From: an uncultured Clostridia bacterium
Lineage (GTDB): Bacteria; Bacillota; Clostridia; Christensenellales; Aristaeellaceae
Assembly (NCBI GenBank): GCA_934663595.1
Contig: CAKUKM010000008.1
Span: 1-64,000 of the forward strand
Reading direction: 5' to 3'
DNA length: 64,000 nt
The position numbers and the translations under genes are program-made. The notes under the pieces were generated by a model. It did no database searches, was not told where the DNA came from, and saw only the letters and a program-made list of their open reading frames with translations. Of the stretch, positions 16,021 through 24,636 are shown piece after piece. Each line of letters starts with the position of its first letter. The stretch's first letter is position 1.

Positions 16021-18156
16021 TTATTGATTTCGCGCTGCGCGCACGATTTCCGTGGCCTCCCGGCAGAGCCGGGTGATTTGGATGTAATTGCCGGCGGCGA
16101 TTTCCTTTTTGGGGCAGAGCCAGCTGCCGCCGACGGCATGCACAAACGGCTTTGCGAGGTATTCGGCCAGATTGCCCGCGTCCACGCCGCCGGTCGGGAT
16201 GAATTTGACGCCGCCAAATGGCGCGGACAGCGCCTTCATGGCCGAAACGCCACCATAGACCGAGGCCGGGAAGAATTTGATCACCTGAACGCCGAGCTTC
16301 AGCGCCTGCATAATTTCCGTAGGCGTGACGCAGCCGGGCGTGATCGGGATCTGGCGCTCCGCACACAGGGCGGCGACCTCCGGATCGAGGCCGGGCGACA
16401 CGATGAATTGTGCGCCCGCGTCGATGGCCTGAGCACACTGCGCCTGCGTAATGACCGTGCCCGCGCCGACGAGCATTTCCGGGCATTCGAGCGCGACGCG
16501 GCGAATCGATTCCTCGGCCGCATCGGTGCGGAAGGTGATTTCCATAACGGTGATTCCGCCGGCGAGCATTGCGCGCGCGACCGGAACCGCGTCCTCCGCG
16601 CGATCGAGCACGACCACCGGAACCACGCCCGACGCGTGCAGACGCTCCAGCGCGCTCTGTTCGCCGTTCAGCGCCCAGCGAATCGTTTTGCGAATCGCGC
16701 CCCGATCCGCGCACATTTTTTCGAAATAGCGGCAGATTTTCGCGCCGAGCGGCGATTGCGTCAGGTCGATCGGGAACAGCGAGCGGTCGGCCAGAATCGC
16801 GTCCAGCGCGTTTTCCGGAACGGGAGCGCCGATTTTTACATTTGCCAAATGCGCCTGCAGCTCCTTCAGCCGCGGATCGGGGCTGGGGGTAAACGGTTCC
16901 AACGAATCGTCCACGCCGAGCAGATACCGCAGCCAGCCGGCAATGGCGATCGCCACGCCGGTCAGCGCGCCCTCCTCGCCGCGCTCGTGCCAGGCGCGAA
17001 TCGTTGCGCCATAGCGAATCGGAACCTTCTGGCTGGTGTCGCACGCAATGCGCTGCGGCGTGTCCGGAATATACGGGTTCGGCAGGCGCTCGCGAATCAG
17101 ATTTTCGAGGAACTGCTCCGGATTCAGCACGCCCGGGTCCTGAACGAACCGCAGCCCCTCGCGGCCGATGGTGCGAATCAGGGAAACGAGCTCGAAATCG
17201 GCCATTTCATCGCAAATCAGACGGTACCCGAGCGCGCAGCCGAGCACCGCCATCGCGGTGTGCAGCGGATTCAGACAGGCCGTGACCTTCATGCGCTCGC
17301 AGAGGCGCACCGTTTCGCGATCCGTCATCAGCGCGCCCGCGCGCTCGAGCGGGGGCCGGCCGTTCGGGAAGGAATCCTCGATCACGAGGTATTCCGCGCT
17401 TTCGGCATTTACGAACGGCGCAATCGGCGCGCCGTGCTCGCGGGAGAGAATGTCCATGCCCTCGACGCCGAGCGCGGACAGCGATTCCAGCACCCGCGCG
17501 TCCGGCCGCGGCGTAATTTTGTCGATCATCGTCCACGGAAATGCGACGCGGCTTTCGAGGTAATCGCGGAAGGTGGGATCGGGATCTGCGGCGGCGAGCA
17601 CGGCGGATTTGAGCTTTTCGCCGTTTTGCGAGCAATTGTCCATGCTGACCAGCGCGATCGGCTGCGCTCCAGCGCGGAAGCGCTCGAGCAGCAATTGCGC
17701 CAGCAATCCCGGAACGCCGTCGGGAACATAGCCCTTTTCGGTGATCGTGAGGCTGACCATTTGAAGCGACGGCGCGCGAAAGAGCTCGGCCAGGCGATCC
17801 CAATCGGTCTTTTCCGCGATTTCGGCGATGCTTCCGAGCACCGCGCGATCGGCGCGGCCGTCGGAATGCAGCGTGACCGCGAGCGAAAGCAGATCGTGCG
17901 GCCGGTAAACGCGCCTCGCGAGCGCGCCGTCCGACGTATCCACGGCGATGATTCCGCATTCGGCGATTCCGGCGTTCAGCAGCGCGTCGCCCATGCGCGC
18001 GATATAGGCGCGAAAGAGATTGCCCGCGCCGAAGTGAATCCAGGTCGGGTTCGCGCGCGTTCGGGCGCGCATTGCGGAAAGGTCGTATTCCGGCAGCGCG
18101 ATAGCGCGCTCGCGCCACCATTCGCGGCTTTGAATGGATTCAAGATTCAGCTGCAC
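16021..18156 (-). CDS. uxuB-eda: Fused fructuronate reductase and KDPG aldolase
   Basis: A 711-residue two-domain enzyme. Residues 1 to about 495 are a mannitol-dehydrogenase-family oxidoreductase (WIHFGAGNLFRAYIARMGD nucleotide-binding start, TITEKGYVPD, SMDNCSQNGEKLKSAV, FPWTMIDKITPRP), i.e. NAD-dependent fructuronate/mannonate interconversion. Residues about 502-711 are a complete 2-keto-3-deoxy-6-phosphogluconate aldolase with Glu539 (VMEITFRT), the GAGTVI loop and Schiff-base Lys627 (VIKFFPASVYGG). No stop codon or frameshift separates the parts. Start: GTG at 18156 with AAGGGGGA upstream. It follows uxuA by three bases. The two domains catalyse the second and last steps of glucuronate breakdown; dehydration (uxuA) and KDG phosphorylation lie between. 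Confidence 0.93.
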   Translation of the reverse strand: MQLNLESIQSREWWRERAIALPEYDLSAMRARTRANPTWIHFGAGNLFRAYIARMGDALLNAGIAECGIIAVDTSDGALARRVYRPHDLLSLAVTLHSDGRADRAVLGSIAEIAEKTDWDRLAELFRAPSLQMVSLTITEKGYVPDGVPGLLAQLLLERFRAGAQPIALVSMDNCSQNGEKLKSAVLAAADPDPTFRDYLESRVAFPWTMIDKITPRPDARVLESLSALGVEGMDILSREHGAPIAPFVNAESAEYLVIEDSFPNGRPPLERAGALMTDRETVRLCERMKVTACLNPLHTAMAVLGCALGYRLICDEMADFELVSLIRTIGREGLRFVQDPGVLNPEQFLENLIRERLPNPYIPDTPQRIACDTSQKVPIRYGATIRAWHERGEEGALTGVAIAIAGWLRYLLGVDDSLEPFTPSPDPRLKELQAHLANVKIGAPVPENALDAILADRSLFPIDLTQSPLGAKICRYFEKMCADRGAIRKTIRWALNGEQSALERLHASGVVPVVVLDRAEDAVPVARAMLAGGITVMEITFRTDAAEESIRRVALECPEMLVGAGTVITQAQCAQAIDAGAQFIVSPGLDPEVAALCAERQIPITPGCVTPTEIMQALKLGVQVIKFFPASVYGGVSAMKALSAPFGGVKFIPTGGVDAGNLAEYLAKPFVHAVGGSWLCPKKEIAAGNYIQITRLCREATEIVRAARNQ

Positions 18157-18159
18157 GCG

Positions 18160-19233
18160 TCATTCCCCCTTCGCCTGCTTGTCGATGGCCTCCCAGAGGC
18201 CGTTTAAATAGCAGATGCCCATCGCGCGGTCGTAGAGTCCGTAGCCCGGCATCGCCCTTTCGCCCCAGACCATGCGCCCGTGATCGGGCCGGATTACGCC
18301 GTCGAAGCCGATTTCATAGAGTGCCTTCATGATTGCATACATGTCCAGCGAACCGTCGCTCGACAGGTGCGCGGCTTCCTCGAACGAGCGATGGCCGTTT
18401 TGCCGCGTATTGCGCACGTGGGCGAACGGAATGCGGCCCTTCAGCGAGCGGATGATCGCGGGAATGTCGTTTTCCGGATTCGAGGAAAGCGAGCCGGTGC
18501 AGAGCGTGACGGAATTGTACGGCGAATCCACAGCGCGCATCAGGCGGTCGAGCTGCCGCCCGTTCGTTACGATGCGCGGAAGGTCGAACACCGGCCATGC
18601 GGGATCGTCCGGGTGAATCGCCATGCGCACGTCGTATTTCTCGCACGCGGGCAGGATCGCCTTCAGGAAATACACGAGGTTTTCAAACAGCTTTTCCTCG
18701 GAAACGTCCGCATACAGCTGAAACAGCTCGCGCAATCGGGAAAGCCGCTCCGGCTCCCAGCCGGGCAGTATCGCGCCGCCCGCGCTTTCCTGCACCGATT
18801 CCAAAAGCCGCTCCGGATCGATTTGATCGATCTTCGCCTGATCATAGGCCAGTACCGTCGAGCCGTCCGGGCGGGGCTTCGCGAGGTCGCTGCGCGTCCA
18901 GTCGAACACGGGCATGAAATTGTAGCAGACGAGATGAACGCCGGATTCGCCGAGGTTCTGGATCGTCTGAATGTAAGCGTCGATATGCCGGTCGCGGTCG
19001 GCGGAGCCAGCCTTGATGCTGTCGTGGACGTTGACGGATTCAATGCCGTGCACGCGCAAACCGGCCGCCTCCACCTCGGCGATCATTTTCTGAATCCGCT
19101 CGCGCGACCAGATTTCGCCGGGCAGCGCGTCGTACAGCGTGGTGATCACGCCGGTTACGCCGGGCACCTGCCGAATCTGCGAAAGCGTGACCGTGTCGAA
19201 GCCGGTTCCGTACCAGCGCATGGACATTTTCAT
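18160..19233 (-). CDS. uxuA: Mannonate dehydratase
   Basis: A 357-residue TIM-barrel enzyme that dehydrates D-mannonate to 2-keto-3-deoxygluconate in the cytoplasm. The family's SMRWYGTGFDTVTL start, GIESVNVHDSIKAG, YNFMPVFDWTRSDL, AIHPDDPAWPVFDLPRIV and RPDHGRMVWGE segments are all present, including the His/Cys/Asp metal ligands. I chose ATG 19233, which lies nine bases after GGGAGG and overlaps the uxaC stop (ATGA). The open frame further upstream is the shadow of uxaC. It sits between uxaC and the uxuB-eda fusion, in pathway order. Confidence 0.95.
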   Translation of the reverse strand: MKMSMRWYGTGFDTVTLSQIRQVPGVTGVITTLYDALPGEIWSRERIQKMIAEVEAAGLRVHGIESVNVHDSIKAGSADRDRHIDAYIQTIQNLGESGVHLVCYNFMPVFDWTRSDLAKPRPDGSTVLAYDQAKIDQIDPERLLESVQESAGGAILPGWEPERLSRLRELFQLYADVSEEKLFENLVYFLKAILPACEKYDVRMAIHPDDPAWPVFDLPRIVTNGRQLDRLMRAVDSPYNSVTLCTGSLSSNPENDIPAIIRSLKGRIPFAHVRNTRQNGHRSFEEAAHLSSDGSLDMYAIMKALYEIGFDGVIRPDHGRMVWGERAMPGYGLYDRAMGICYLNGLWEAIDKQAKGE

Positions 19234-20624
19234 TTTTCCATTCCTCCCAGCGAAAAGAATTCGCGCGCGTTGCCATAGCAGATATCCTGAACGGTTTTGC
19301 CCAGCGCGTCCAGATCCGGAATCAGGCCGTTTTCCGCCCATTCGCCGAACAGTCCGCACAGCGCGCGGCGGAAATATTCATGCCGCGCATAGGACAGAAA
19401 CGACCGCGAATCCGTGACCATCCCGAGGAAATTGCCGATCGGGAACGTATCCGCCATCGCCTGAAGCTGCGCGCGCATGCCGGAAAGCGTGTCGTTGAAC
19501 CACCATGCAGCGCCCTGCTGCACACAGCCGCGCACGCCCTCCTTCTGGAAGCATCCGGCCAGGGCGTTTAAAAACGCGCTGTCGTTCGGCGAAAGCGAGA
19601 ACAGAATCGTCTTCGGCAGCAGATCCTCGCCCGCGAGCTCGCTCAGGAGCGGCGCGAGGCCGGAAAGGTCAATTCGCGAGGCAATTGCGTCGAAGCCGGT
19701 ATCCGGGCCGATTCGTTCAAACATCGCGCGATGGTTGTTTCGCATCGGTCCGAAATGCATTTCCATGGCCCAGCCGCGTTTGGCATACGCGCGGGCGAGA
19801 AAGCCCATCAGGCCGAAGCGGTATTTGTTTGCCTCGTCCGGCGAGATTTCGCGCCTTTCCAGCGCGCGGGCGAGAATCGCGTCCAGCTCGCGCTCCGTCG
19901 CGCGCGCCTCGGGAAGCGACGCAATGCCGTGGTCGGACGCGCGGCAGCCGTGCGCGGCAAATACGTCCATGCGCGCGTTCAGCAGGCCGCACAGCTCCGA
20001 AAAGCTCCGGAGATTGCCGAGGCGGGCGATGTAATCGGCAAAATCGTGCTTTTCAATCGCGAGCGCGCGGTCGGGCCGCCAGGCGGGATAGACGCGCGTG
20101 GAAAAGCTCGCGTCCGCGGCGATTTTCTCGTGCTCGGAAAGGTCGTCCAGCGGATCGTCGGTCGTCATCAGGTCGGTCACGTTGGCGCGGCGAATCATTT
20201 CGCGCGCGGTGAGTCCGCCGGCGAGAATCGCGTTGCAGCGCTCCCAGATCTCCGGCGCGTTTTTCTCGTTCAGAACCTGTTCGCAATCGAAATACCGGCG
20301 CAGCTCCAGATGCGCCCACTGCGAAACCGGATTGCCCGGGCAGCGCTGAAGCGTGCGCACAAAGGCCAGAAATTTCTCATACGGCGTGCCGCTTCCGGTA
20401 ATCAGCGCCTCCGGCTCGCCGCACGCGCGCATCAGCCGCCATTTGTAGTGGTCGCCGCCCAGCCAGACCTCGGCGAGATCGGCAAAGCGCTTGTCCTCCG
20501 CGATCTCCCGGGGGCTTAAATGGCAGTGGTAATCGATGATCGGCATGCCCTCGGCGTAATCGTGATACAGCGTCCGCGCCGCGGGCGTGCTCAGCAGAAA
20601 ATCGCGATCCATAAACGGTTTCAT
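19230..20624 (-). CDS. uxaC: Glucuronate isomerase
   Basis: A 464-residue enzyme that converts D-glucuronate to D-fructuronate (or galacturonate to tagaturonate), the first step of the pathway. It carries the family start (FMDRDFLLSTPAARTLYHDYA), the metal-binding IIDYHCHLSP motif, LMTTDDPLDDL and a C-terminal YARHEYFRRALC. The length is normal. ATG 20624 is preceded by AAGGAGGG, which overlaps the stop codon of the lacI gene, so regulator and enzymes are cotranscribed. The much longer open frame upstream is a shadow of lacI. Confidence 0.95.
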   Translation of the reverse strand: MKPFMDRDFLLSTPAARTLYHDYAEGMPIIDYHCHLSPREIAEDKRFADLAEVWLGGDHYKWRLMRACGEPEALITGSGTPYEKFLAFVRTLQRCPGNPVSQWAHLELRRYFDCEQVLNEKNAPEIWERCNAILAGGLTAREMIRRANVTDLMTTDDPLDDLSEHEKIAADASFSTRVYPAWRPDRALAIEKHDFADYIARLGNLRSFSELCGLLNARMDVFAAHGCRASDHGIASLPEARATERELDAILARALERREISPDEANKYRFGLMGFLARAYAKRGWAMEMHFGPMRNNHRAMFERIGPDTGFDAIASRIDLSGLAPLLSELAGEDLLPKTILFSLSPNDSAFLNALAGCFQKEGVRGCVQQGAAWWFNDTLSGMRAQLQAMADTFPIGNFLGMVTDSRSFLSYARHEYFRRALCGLFGEWAENGLIPDLDALGKTVQDICYGNAREFFSLGGMEK

Positions 20625-20635
20625 GCTTTCCCTCC

Positions 20636-21688
20636 TTATAGAAACGGATTGCCGCGGCGGTTCAGAAGCCCGTCCATATTGCCGCGAACAACGATTTGTG
20701 TGTCCAGATACAGCTCCCGCGCCTCCGGGAGCCAGCTCTCCAACAGCCGCCGCGCCAGCAGCCGCGCCGCCTGATAGCCCTGCTCGAACGGGTTTTGATG
20801 CAGCAGCAGGTCGCACCAGCCCTCGCTGAGCGCCGCGGCGGTTTCGTTCGTCAGATCATAGCCGATCAGGCGAACGCCGCGGCGATTCAGCGCCTTCAGC
20901 GCGCGCACCGCGCCGATCGTGGAGGAATAGCCGGTTGCGAATACGCCCTGAAGCTCCGGGCTCGATTCGAGCGCCGCGATCAGACTCTCTCGCGCGCTTT
21001 CGGCGTCGCCAGGGCATTCGATGCAGCGCTCAACGCGCATTCCCGCGCCGGAGGCGTGCATGTATTCGAAAAAGCCGCCGAAGCGCTCCAGAAACGGCAT
21101 TGCGCGCGCGAAATTGCCCAGCACCGCCACGGGGCCGTTATCGTTCACGAGCATTTGCATCAGCTCGCCCGCGACGCGGCCGGATTGCCGGGCGTTTCCG
21201 CCGATGAAAAACGCGCGCGGCGCGGTGGGACAGTCGGTGTTGAAGGTAATCAGCGGGGTGCTTCCCATTTCGCTTAAGCATTCGGCGTTCATGCATCCGG
21301 CGGCGTTGACAGCCGCGCCGTCGAATTCCCGCGCGCGATGAATGCAATCGAGCGCCTCCTTTGAATCGTTCAGCGCGAAGCGCAGCTTTTCCACGCGCAC
21401 GCCGTAATCCTCGAGCTCGGCGGCCGCGCGGTCGATTCCGGCCTCGATTTCGCGATAAAACGCCTCCGGATCGCGCGGAAACGCCAGGCAAATGCGAATT
21501 TCGCTGCGCCGGCTGAGCGCGCTGGCAAAGCGATTCGGCCGATAGCCGAGGGACGCGGCGATTTGCAGCACGCGCGCCTTGCTTTCGGCATTCACGCCCG
21601 GGCGATTGTTGAGCGCGCGATCCACGGTGCCGATCGATACGTTCGCCGCCTGCGCGATCTCCTTGAGCGTTACGCGATGCCTGTCCAT
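20636..21688 (-). CDS. LacI-family transcriptional regulator
   Basis: A 350-residue repressor: an N-terminal helix-turn-helix (VTLKEIAQAANVSIGTVDRAL), the hinge (GYRPNRFASALSRRS) and a periplasmic-binding-protein-like sensor domain of the type-4 sugar-binding class (FNTDCPTAPRAFFIGGNARQSG). It heads the glucuronate operon and probably represses it together with the divergent TIM-barrel/dehydrogenase operon. The inducer is probably a uronate or pathway intermediate. ATG 21688 follows GGGAGG; an upstream in-frame ATG lacks such a site. Confidence 0.92.
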   Translation of the reverse strand: MDRHRVTLKEIAQAANVSIGTVDRALNNRPGVNAESKARVLQIAASLGYRPNRFASALSRRSEIRICLAFPRDPEAFYREIEAGIDRAAAELEDYGVRVEKLRFALNDSKEALDCIHRAREFDGAAVNAAGCMNAECLSEMGSTPLITFNTDCPTAPRAFFIGGNARQSGRVAGELMQMLVNDNGPVAVLGNFARAMPFLERFGGFFEYMHASGAGMRVERCIECPGDAESARESLIAALESSPELQGVFATGYSSTIGAVRALKALNRRGVRLIGYDLTNETAAALSEGWCDLLLHQNPFEQGYQAARLLARRLLESWLPEARELYLDTQIVVRGNMDGLLNRRGNPFL

Positions 21689-21722
21689 GCCGCCGCCTCC
21701 CGATAAACAGATTTCCAATATC

Positions 21723-21751
21723 AGTATACCCGCATCGGCCGCGCTTTTCAA
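21723..21751 (-). promoter_or_regulatory. Sigma-A promoter of the lacI-uxaC operon
   Basis: Read on the minus strand, TTGAAA (21751-21746) and TATACT (21728-21723) are separated by 17 bases, 35 bases before the lacI start codon. It diverges from the promoter at 21793-21821 with an operator-like palindrome between them. Confidence 0.83.
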
Positions 21752-21757
21752 TCCCTT

Positions 21758-21773
21758 TGACCGTTAACGTTCA
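21758..21773. promoter_or_regulatory. Candidate LacI-type operator
   Basis: A 16-bp inverted repeat, TGACCGTT-AACGTTCA, with a single mismatched pair lies between the two divergent promoters, seven bases upstream of the lacI -35 box. Size, symmetry and position suit a LacI-family dimer, probably the product of the adjacent gene. Binding is inferred. Confidence 0.55.
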
Positions 21774-21792
21774 CGAAAATTTTGATTTTCTA

Positions 21793-21821
21793 TTGAAAAT
21801 CGCGCGCGGAGACGGTATAAT
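21793..21821 (+). promoter_or_regulatory. Sigma-A promoter of the TIM-barrel/dehydrogenase operon
   Basis: TTGAAA (21793-21798) and a perfect TATAAT (21816-21821) are separated by 17 bases, about 34 bases before the first start codon at 21856. Confidence 0.88.
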
Positions 21822-21855
21822 GAAGGCGATGATTACGTTTTGAGGGGGAATTCGC

Positions 21856-22686
21856 ATGCGGCTGTATGCATTTGCCGACGAGGCGAGCGCGTCGATTGCC
21901 GGCCAGGTGGACGCGCTTCGGCGCAACGGCTTAAACGGTTTGGAGATTCGCAATGTGGAGGGCACGAACGTGTCCGATCTGCCGATTGCGCGCGCGAAGG
22001 AGCTGCGCGCACGGCTGAACGACGCGGGACTGATCACGTGGTCGATCGGCTCGCCCATCGGCAAAATTCGCGTGACCGACGATTTCGGCGCACATCGCGA
22101 TCGCTTTTTGTACACGCTCGAGGTGGCGGACGCGCTGAATGCGAAGAACATTCGCCTGTTCAGCTTCTATCCGGGCGAGGAAATGGGTAAAAGCGCGTTT
22201 CGCGACGCGGCGTTCGAGCGCCTGGGCGCGCTGATCGAGGCGGCGAAAGGCGCGGATATTGCGCTGTGCCACGAAAACGAAAAGGGCATTTACGGCGACA
22301 CGGCAGAGCGCTGCGCGGAGATTCACGCGGCGTTTCCGAGCCTGCGCGCGGTGTTCGATCCGGCGAATTTCATTCAGTGCGGCCAGGAGACGCTTTCGGC
22401 CTGGGAAATGCTGAAGGAGCGCGTGCATTATCTGCACATCAAGGATGCGCTTGCGAACGGACAGGTGGTTCCGGCGGGCCGGGGAATTGGAAATGTGAAG
22501 GCCATTCTTTCCGATTTCATCGCCCGCGGCGGCGAGGATCTGACGATCGAGCCGCATTTGAAGGTGTTCGACGGCCTGAATGCGCTCGAGCGCGACAATG
22601 CCCGCAGCGCGGTGGGCGGTTATCTGTACGACAGCAACGATCAGGCGTTCGACGCGGCGTGCGCGGCGCTGAGAGAGCTGCTTTAA
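21856..22686 (+). CDS. Sugar phosphate isomerase/epimerase-like TIM barrel
   Basis: A 276-residue protein of the xylose-isomerase-like/AP-endonuclease-2 TIM-barrel superfamily (FADEASASIAGQVDALRRNG at the start, LCHENEKGIYGDTAERC, VFDPANFIQCGQ, YLHIKDALANGQVVPAGRG). The Glu, Asp and His residues that bind the divalent metal in this family are visible in those strands. Members isomerise or epimerise sugars or keto-inositols. A GAGGGGGA site precedes the ATG. It is the first of four plus-strand genes (isomerase, isomerase, dehydrogenase, dehydrogenase), a layout typical of inositol-like or rare-sugar oxidation pathways. Confidence 0.85.
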   Translation: MRLYAFADEASASIAGQVDALRRNGLNGLEIRNVEGTNVSDLPIARAKELRARLNDAGLITWSIGSPIGKIRVTDDFGAHRDRFLYTLEVADALNAKNIRLFSFYPGEEMGKSAFRDAAFERLGALIEAAKGADIALCHENEKGIYGDTAERCAEIHAAFPSLRAVFDPANFIQCGQETLSAWEMLKERVHYLHIKDALANGQVVPAGRGIGNVKAILSDFIARGGEDLTIEPHLKVFDGLNALERDNARSAVGGYLYDSNDQAFDAACAALRELL

Positions 22687-22698
22687 GGAGGAGAAGGA

Positions 22699-23445
22699 AT
22701 GAGAATCGGCGCGCAGTTTTACACGGTGCGCGATTTCTGCAAGACGCCCGAGGGACTGGCGGAGTCGCTCGCGCGCGTGGCGGAGATCGGCTATACGACG
22801 GTTCAGATTTCGGGAACGTGCGCGTACGACCCGGAATGGCTGAATGCAGAGCTGAGGAAAAACGGGCTGGAATGCGTGATTACGCACATTCCGGGGGAGA
22901 GAATCCTGAAGGAGACGGAGCTCGTCGCGCGCGAGCACGACGCGTTCGGCTGCAAATACGTGGGTCTCGGCCACTATGCGTTCGGCGACGACGAGGAATC
23001 CATTCGGGCGTTTGTAAACGCCTATCTCCCGGCGGCGCGGGCGCTGAAGGAAAAGGGCAAATACTTCATGTACCACAACCACAACGGCGAATTCCGGCGC
23101 GTGGGCGGCAGGCTGATTCTGGATCGGCTGATTGAAGCGATGCCCGCGGAATTCATGGGAATTACGTTCGACACCTATTGGGCGCAGGTGGGCGGCGCGG
23201 ACCCGGCGCAATGGCTGGAGAGGCTCGCCGGCCGCATTCCGTGCATTCATTTAAAGGATTGCGCCTATGGCCAGAAGATGGCGGTGATCGGCGAGGGCAA
23301 CATCAATTTCGATCGCGTGTTTGAAAAGGCGGAGGCGGGCGGCACGGAGTTCATGCTCGTCGAGCAGGACGACTGCAACGGCGAAAATCCGTTCGACTGC
23401 CTGAAGCGCAGCTACGACTATCTGACCGCCTGCGGTTTTCATTGA
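22699..23445 (+). CDS. Second sugar phosphate isomerase/epimerase-like TIM barrel
   Basis: A 248-residue xylose-isomerase-like protein (GAQFYTVRDFCKTPEGLAES start, GYTTVQISGTC, YFMYHNHNGEFRR, FDTYWAQVGGADPAQWLE, CIHLKDCAYGQKM). HNHNGEF and FDTYW are the signature of the IolE/YcjR-like group. An AAGGAGGAG site lies 12 bases after the stop of the previous gene. Its pairing with two Gfo/Idh/MocA dehydrogenases suggests oxidation-epimerisation-reduction of a sugar, as in the YcjS/YcjR type of pathway; the substrate is unknown. Confidence 0.86.
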   Translation: MRIGAQFYTVRDFCKTPEGLAESLARVAEIGYTTVQISGTCAYDPEWLNAELRKNGLECVITHIPGERILKETELVAREHDAFGCKYVGLGHYAFGDDEESIRAFVNAYLPAARALKEKGKYFMYHNHNGEFRRVGGRLILDRLIEAMPAEFMGITFDTYWAQVGGADPAQWLERLAGRIPCIHLKDCAYGQKMAVIGEGNINFDRVFEKAEAGGTEFMLVEQDDCNGENPFDCLKRSYDYLTACGFH

Positions 23446-23457
23446 GGGAGGACGGCT

Positions 23458-24627
23458 ATGAATAAGATTCGGCTCGGCATTATCGGCGTGGGCAATATGG
23501 GAACGGGCCACGCGAGCAACGTATTGGACGGCAAATGCCCGGATTTTGAGCTGGCTGCGATTGCGGATATCAATCCCGCGCGGCTCGAATGGGCGCGCGA
23601 GAACCTTTCGAAGGACGTGGAATGCTTTTCGGACGCGATCGAAATGCTGGACAGCGGCCATATCGACGCGGCGATGGTCTGCGTTCCGCACTATGATCAT
23701 GCGAAATACGTGATCGCATGCATGGAGCGCGGCATTCACGTAATGTGCGAAAAGCCGGCGGGCGTATACACGCTGCAGGTGCGCGAGATGAACGCCGCGG
23801 CGGACCGGCATCCCGAGGTGGTGTTCGGCATGATGTTCAATCAGCGCACGAACTGCATTTACCGGAAGATGCGCGAGCTGGTGCAATCCGGGAAATACGG
23901 CAGGATTCGCCGCGTGAACTGGCTGATCACGAACTGGTACCGCCCGCAGGCGTATTACGATTCGGGCGCGTGGCGCGCGACGTGGTCGGGCGAGGGCGGC
24001 GGCGTGCTGCTGAATCAGTGCCCGCATCAGCTGGATTTGCTGCAATGGATCTGCGGCATGCCGGTGCGCGTGGAATCGCACATGAAGTTCGGCCAGTGGC
24101 ACGATATCGAGGTGGAGGACGACGTAACGACCTATCTGGAATACGAATCCGGCGCGACGGGCATGTTCATCACCACCACCGGCGATGCGCACGGCACGAA
24201 TCGCTTCGAAATCCAGATGGACGGCGCGCGCCTGATTGCCGAGGGCGATCATTTAAGCGCGCTGGAATACGACATGAGCGAGCCGGAATTCTCGCGCGTG
24301 AACAAAACGCCGTTTGCGAGCGTGGGCGCGCACGAGCTGGAGCTCGAGCTGGACGGCAAAAACGAGCAGCATGTGGGCGTTGTGAACGCGTGGGGCGGCG
24401 CGATACTGCGCGGAACGCCGCTGGTGGCGGACGGCCGCGAGGGAATCAACGGCCTTACGCTGTCCAACGCGATGCACCTGTCGCAGTTCCTGGGCAGGAT
24501 GATCGAGCTTCCATTCGATGAAAAGCTGTATTATGACGAGCTGATGAAGCGCGTGGCGGTCTCGCGGCGGAAGGTGGGCGAGAGCGTATTCGCCGACACG
24601 CGCGGCAGCTATTCAGGAACGAAATAG
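23458..24627 (+). CDS. Gfo/Idh/MocA-family oxidoreductase
   Basis: A 389-residue NAD(P)-dependent dehydrogenase. The Rossmann motif GIIGVGNMGTGHASNV is at the N-terminus, the conserved CEKPAGVYTLQ motif holds the catalytic Lys, and the substrate domain includes GGVLLNQCPHQLDLLQWICGMP with the family His. It oxidises or reduces a cyclic sugar or polyol. GAGGGAGG lies directly upstream. It is about as long as, and clearly homologous to, the next gene, with long shared blocks, so the pair arose by tandem duplication. Confidence 0.9.
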   Translation: MNKIRLGIIGVGNMGTGHASNVLDGKCPDFELAAIADINPARLEWARENLSKDVECFSDAIEMLDSGHIDAAMVCVPHYDHAKYVIACMERGIHVMCEKPAGVYTLQVREMNAAADRHPEVVFGMMFNQRTNCIYRKMRELVQSGKYGRIRRVNWLITNWYRPQAYYDSGAWRATWSGEGGGVLLNQCPHQLDLLQWICGMPVRVESHMKFGQWHDIEVEDDVTTYLEYESGATGMFITTTGDAHGTNRFEIQMDGARLIAEGDHLSALEYDMSEPEFSRVNKTPFASVGAHELELELDGKNEQHVGVVNAWGGAILRGTPLVADGREGINGLTLSNAMHLSQFLGRMIELPFDEKLYYDELMKRVAVSRRKVGESVFADTRGSYSGTK

Positions 24628-24636
24628 GAGGCGGCC

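Noticed and set aside
16024..18207. 727-codon open frame on the plus strand
   Set aside because: Antisense to the uxuB-eda fusion, whose domains and catalytic residues are clear; the plus frame has no domain.
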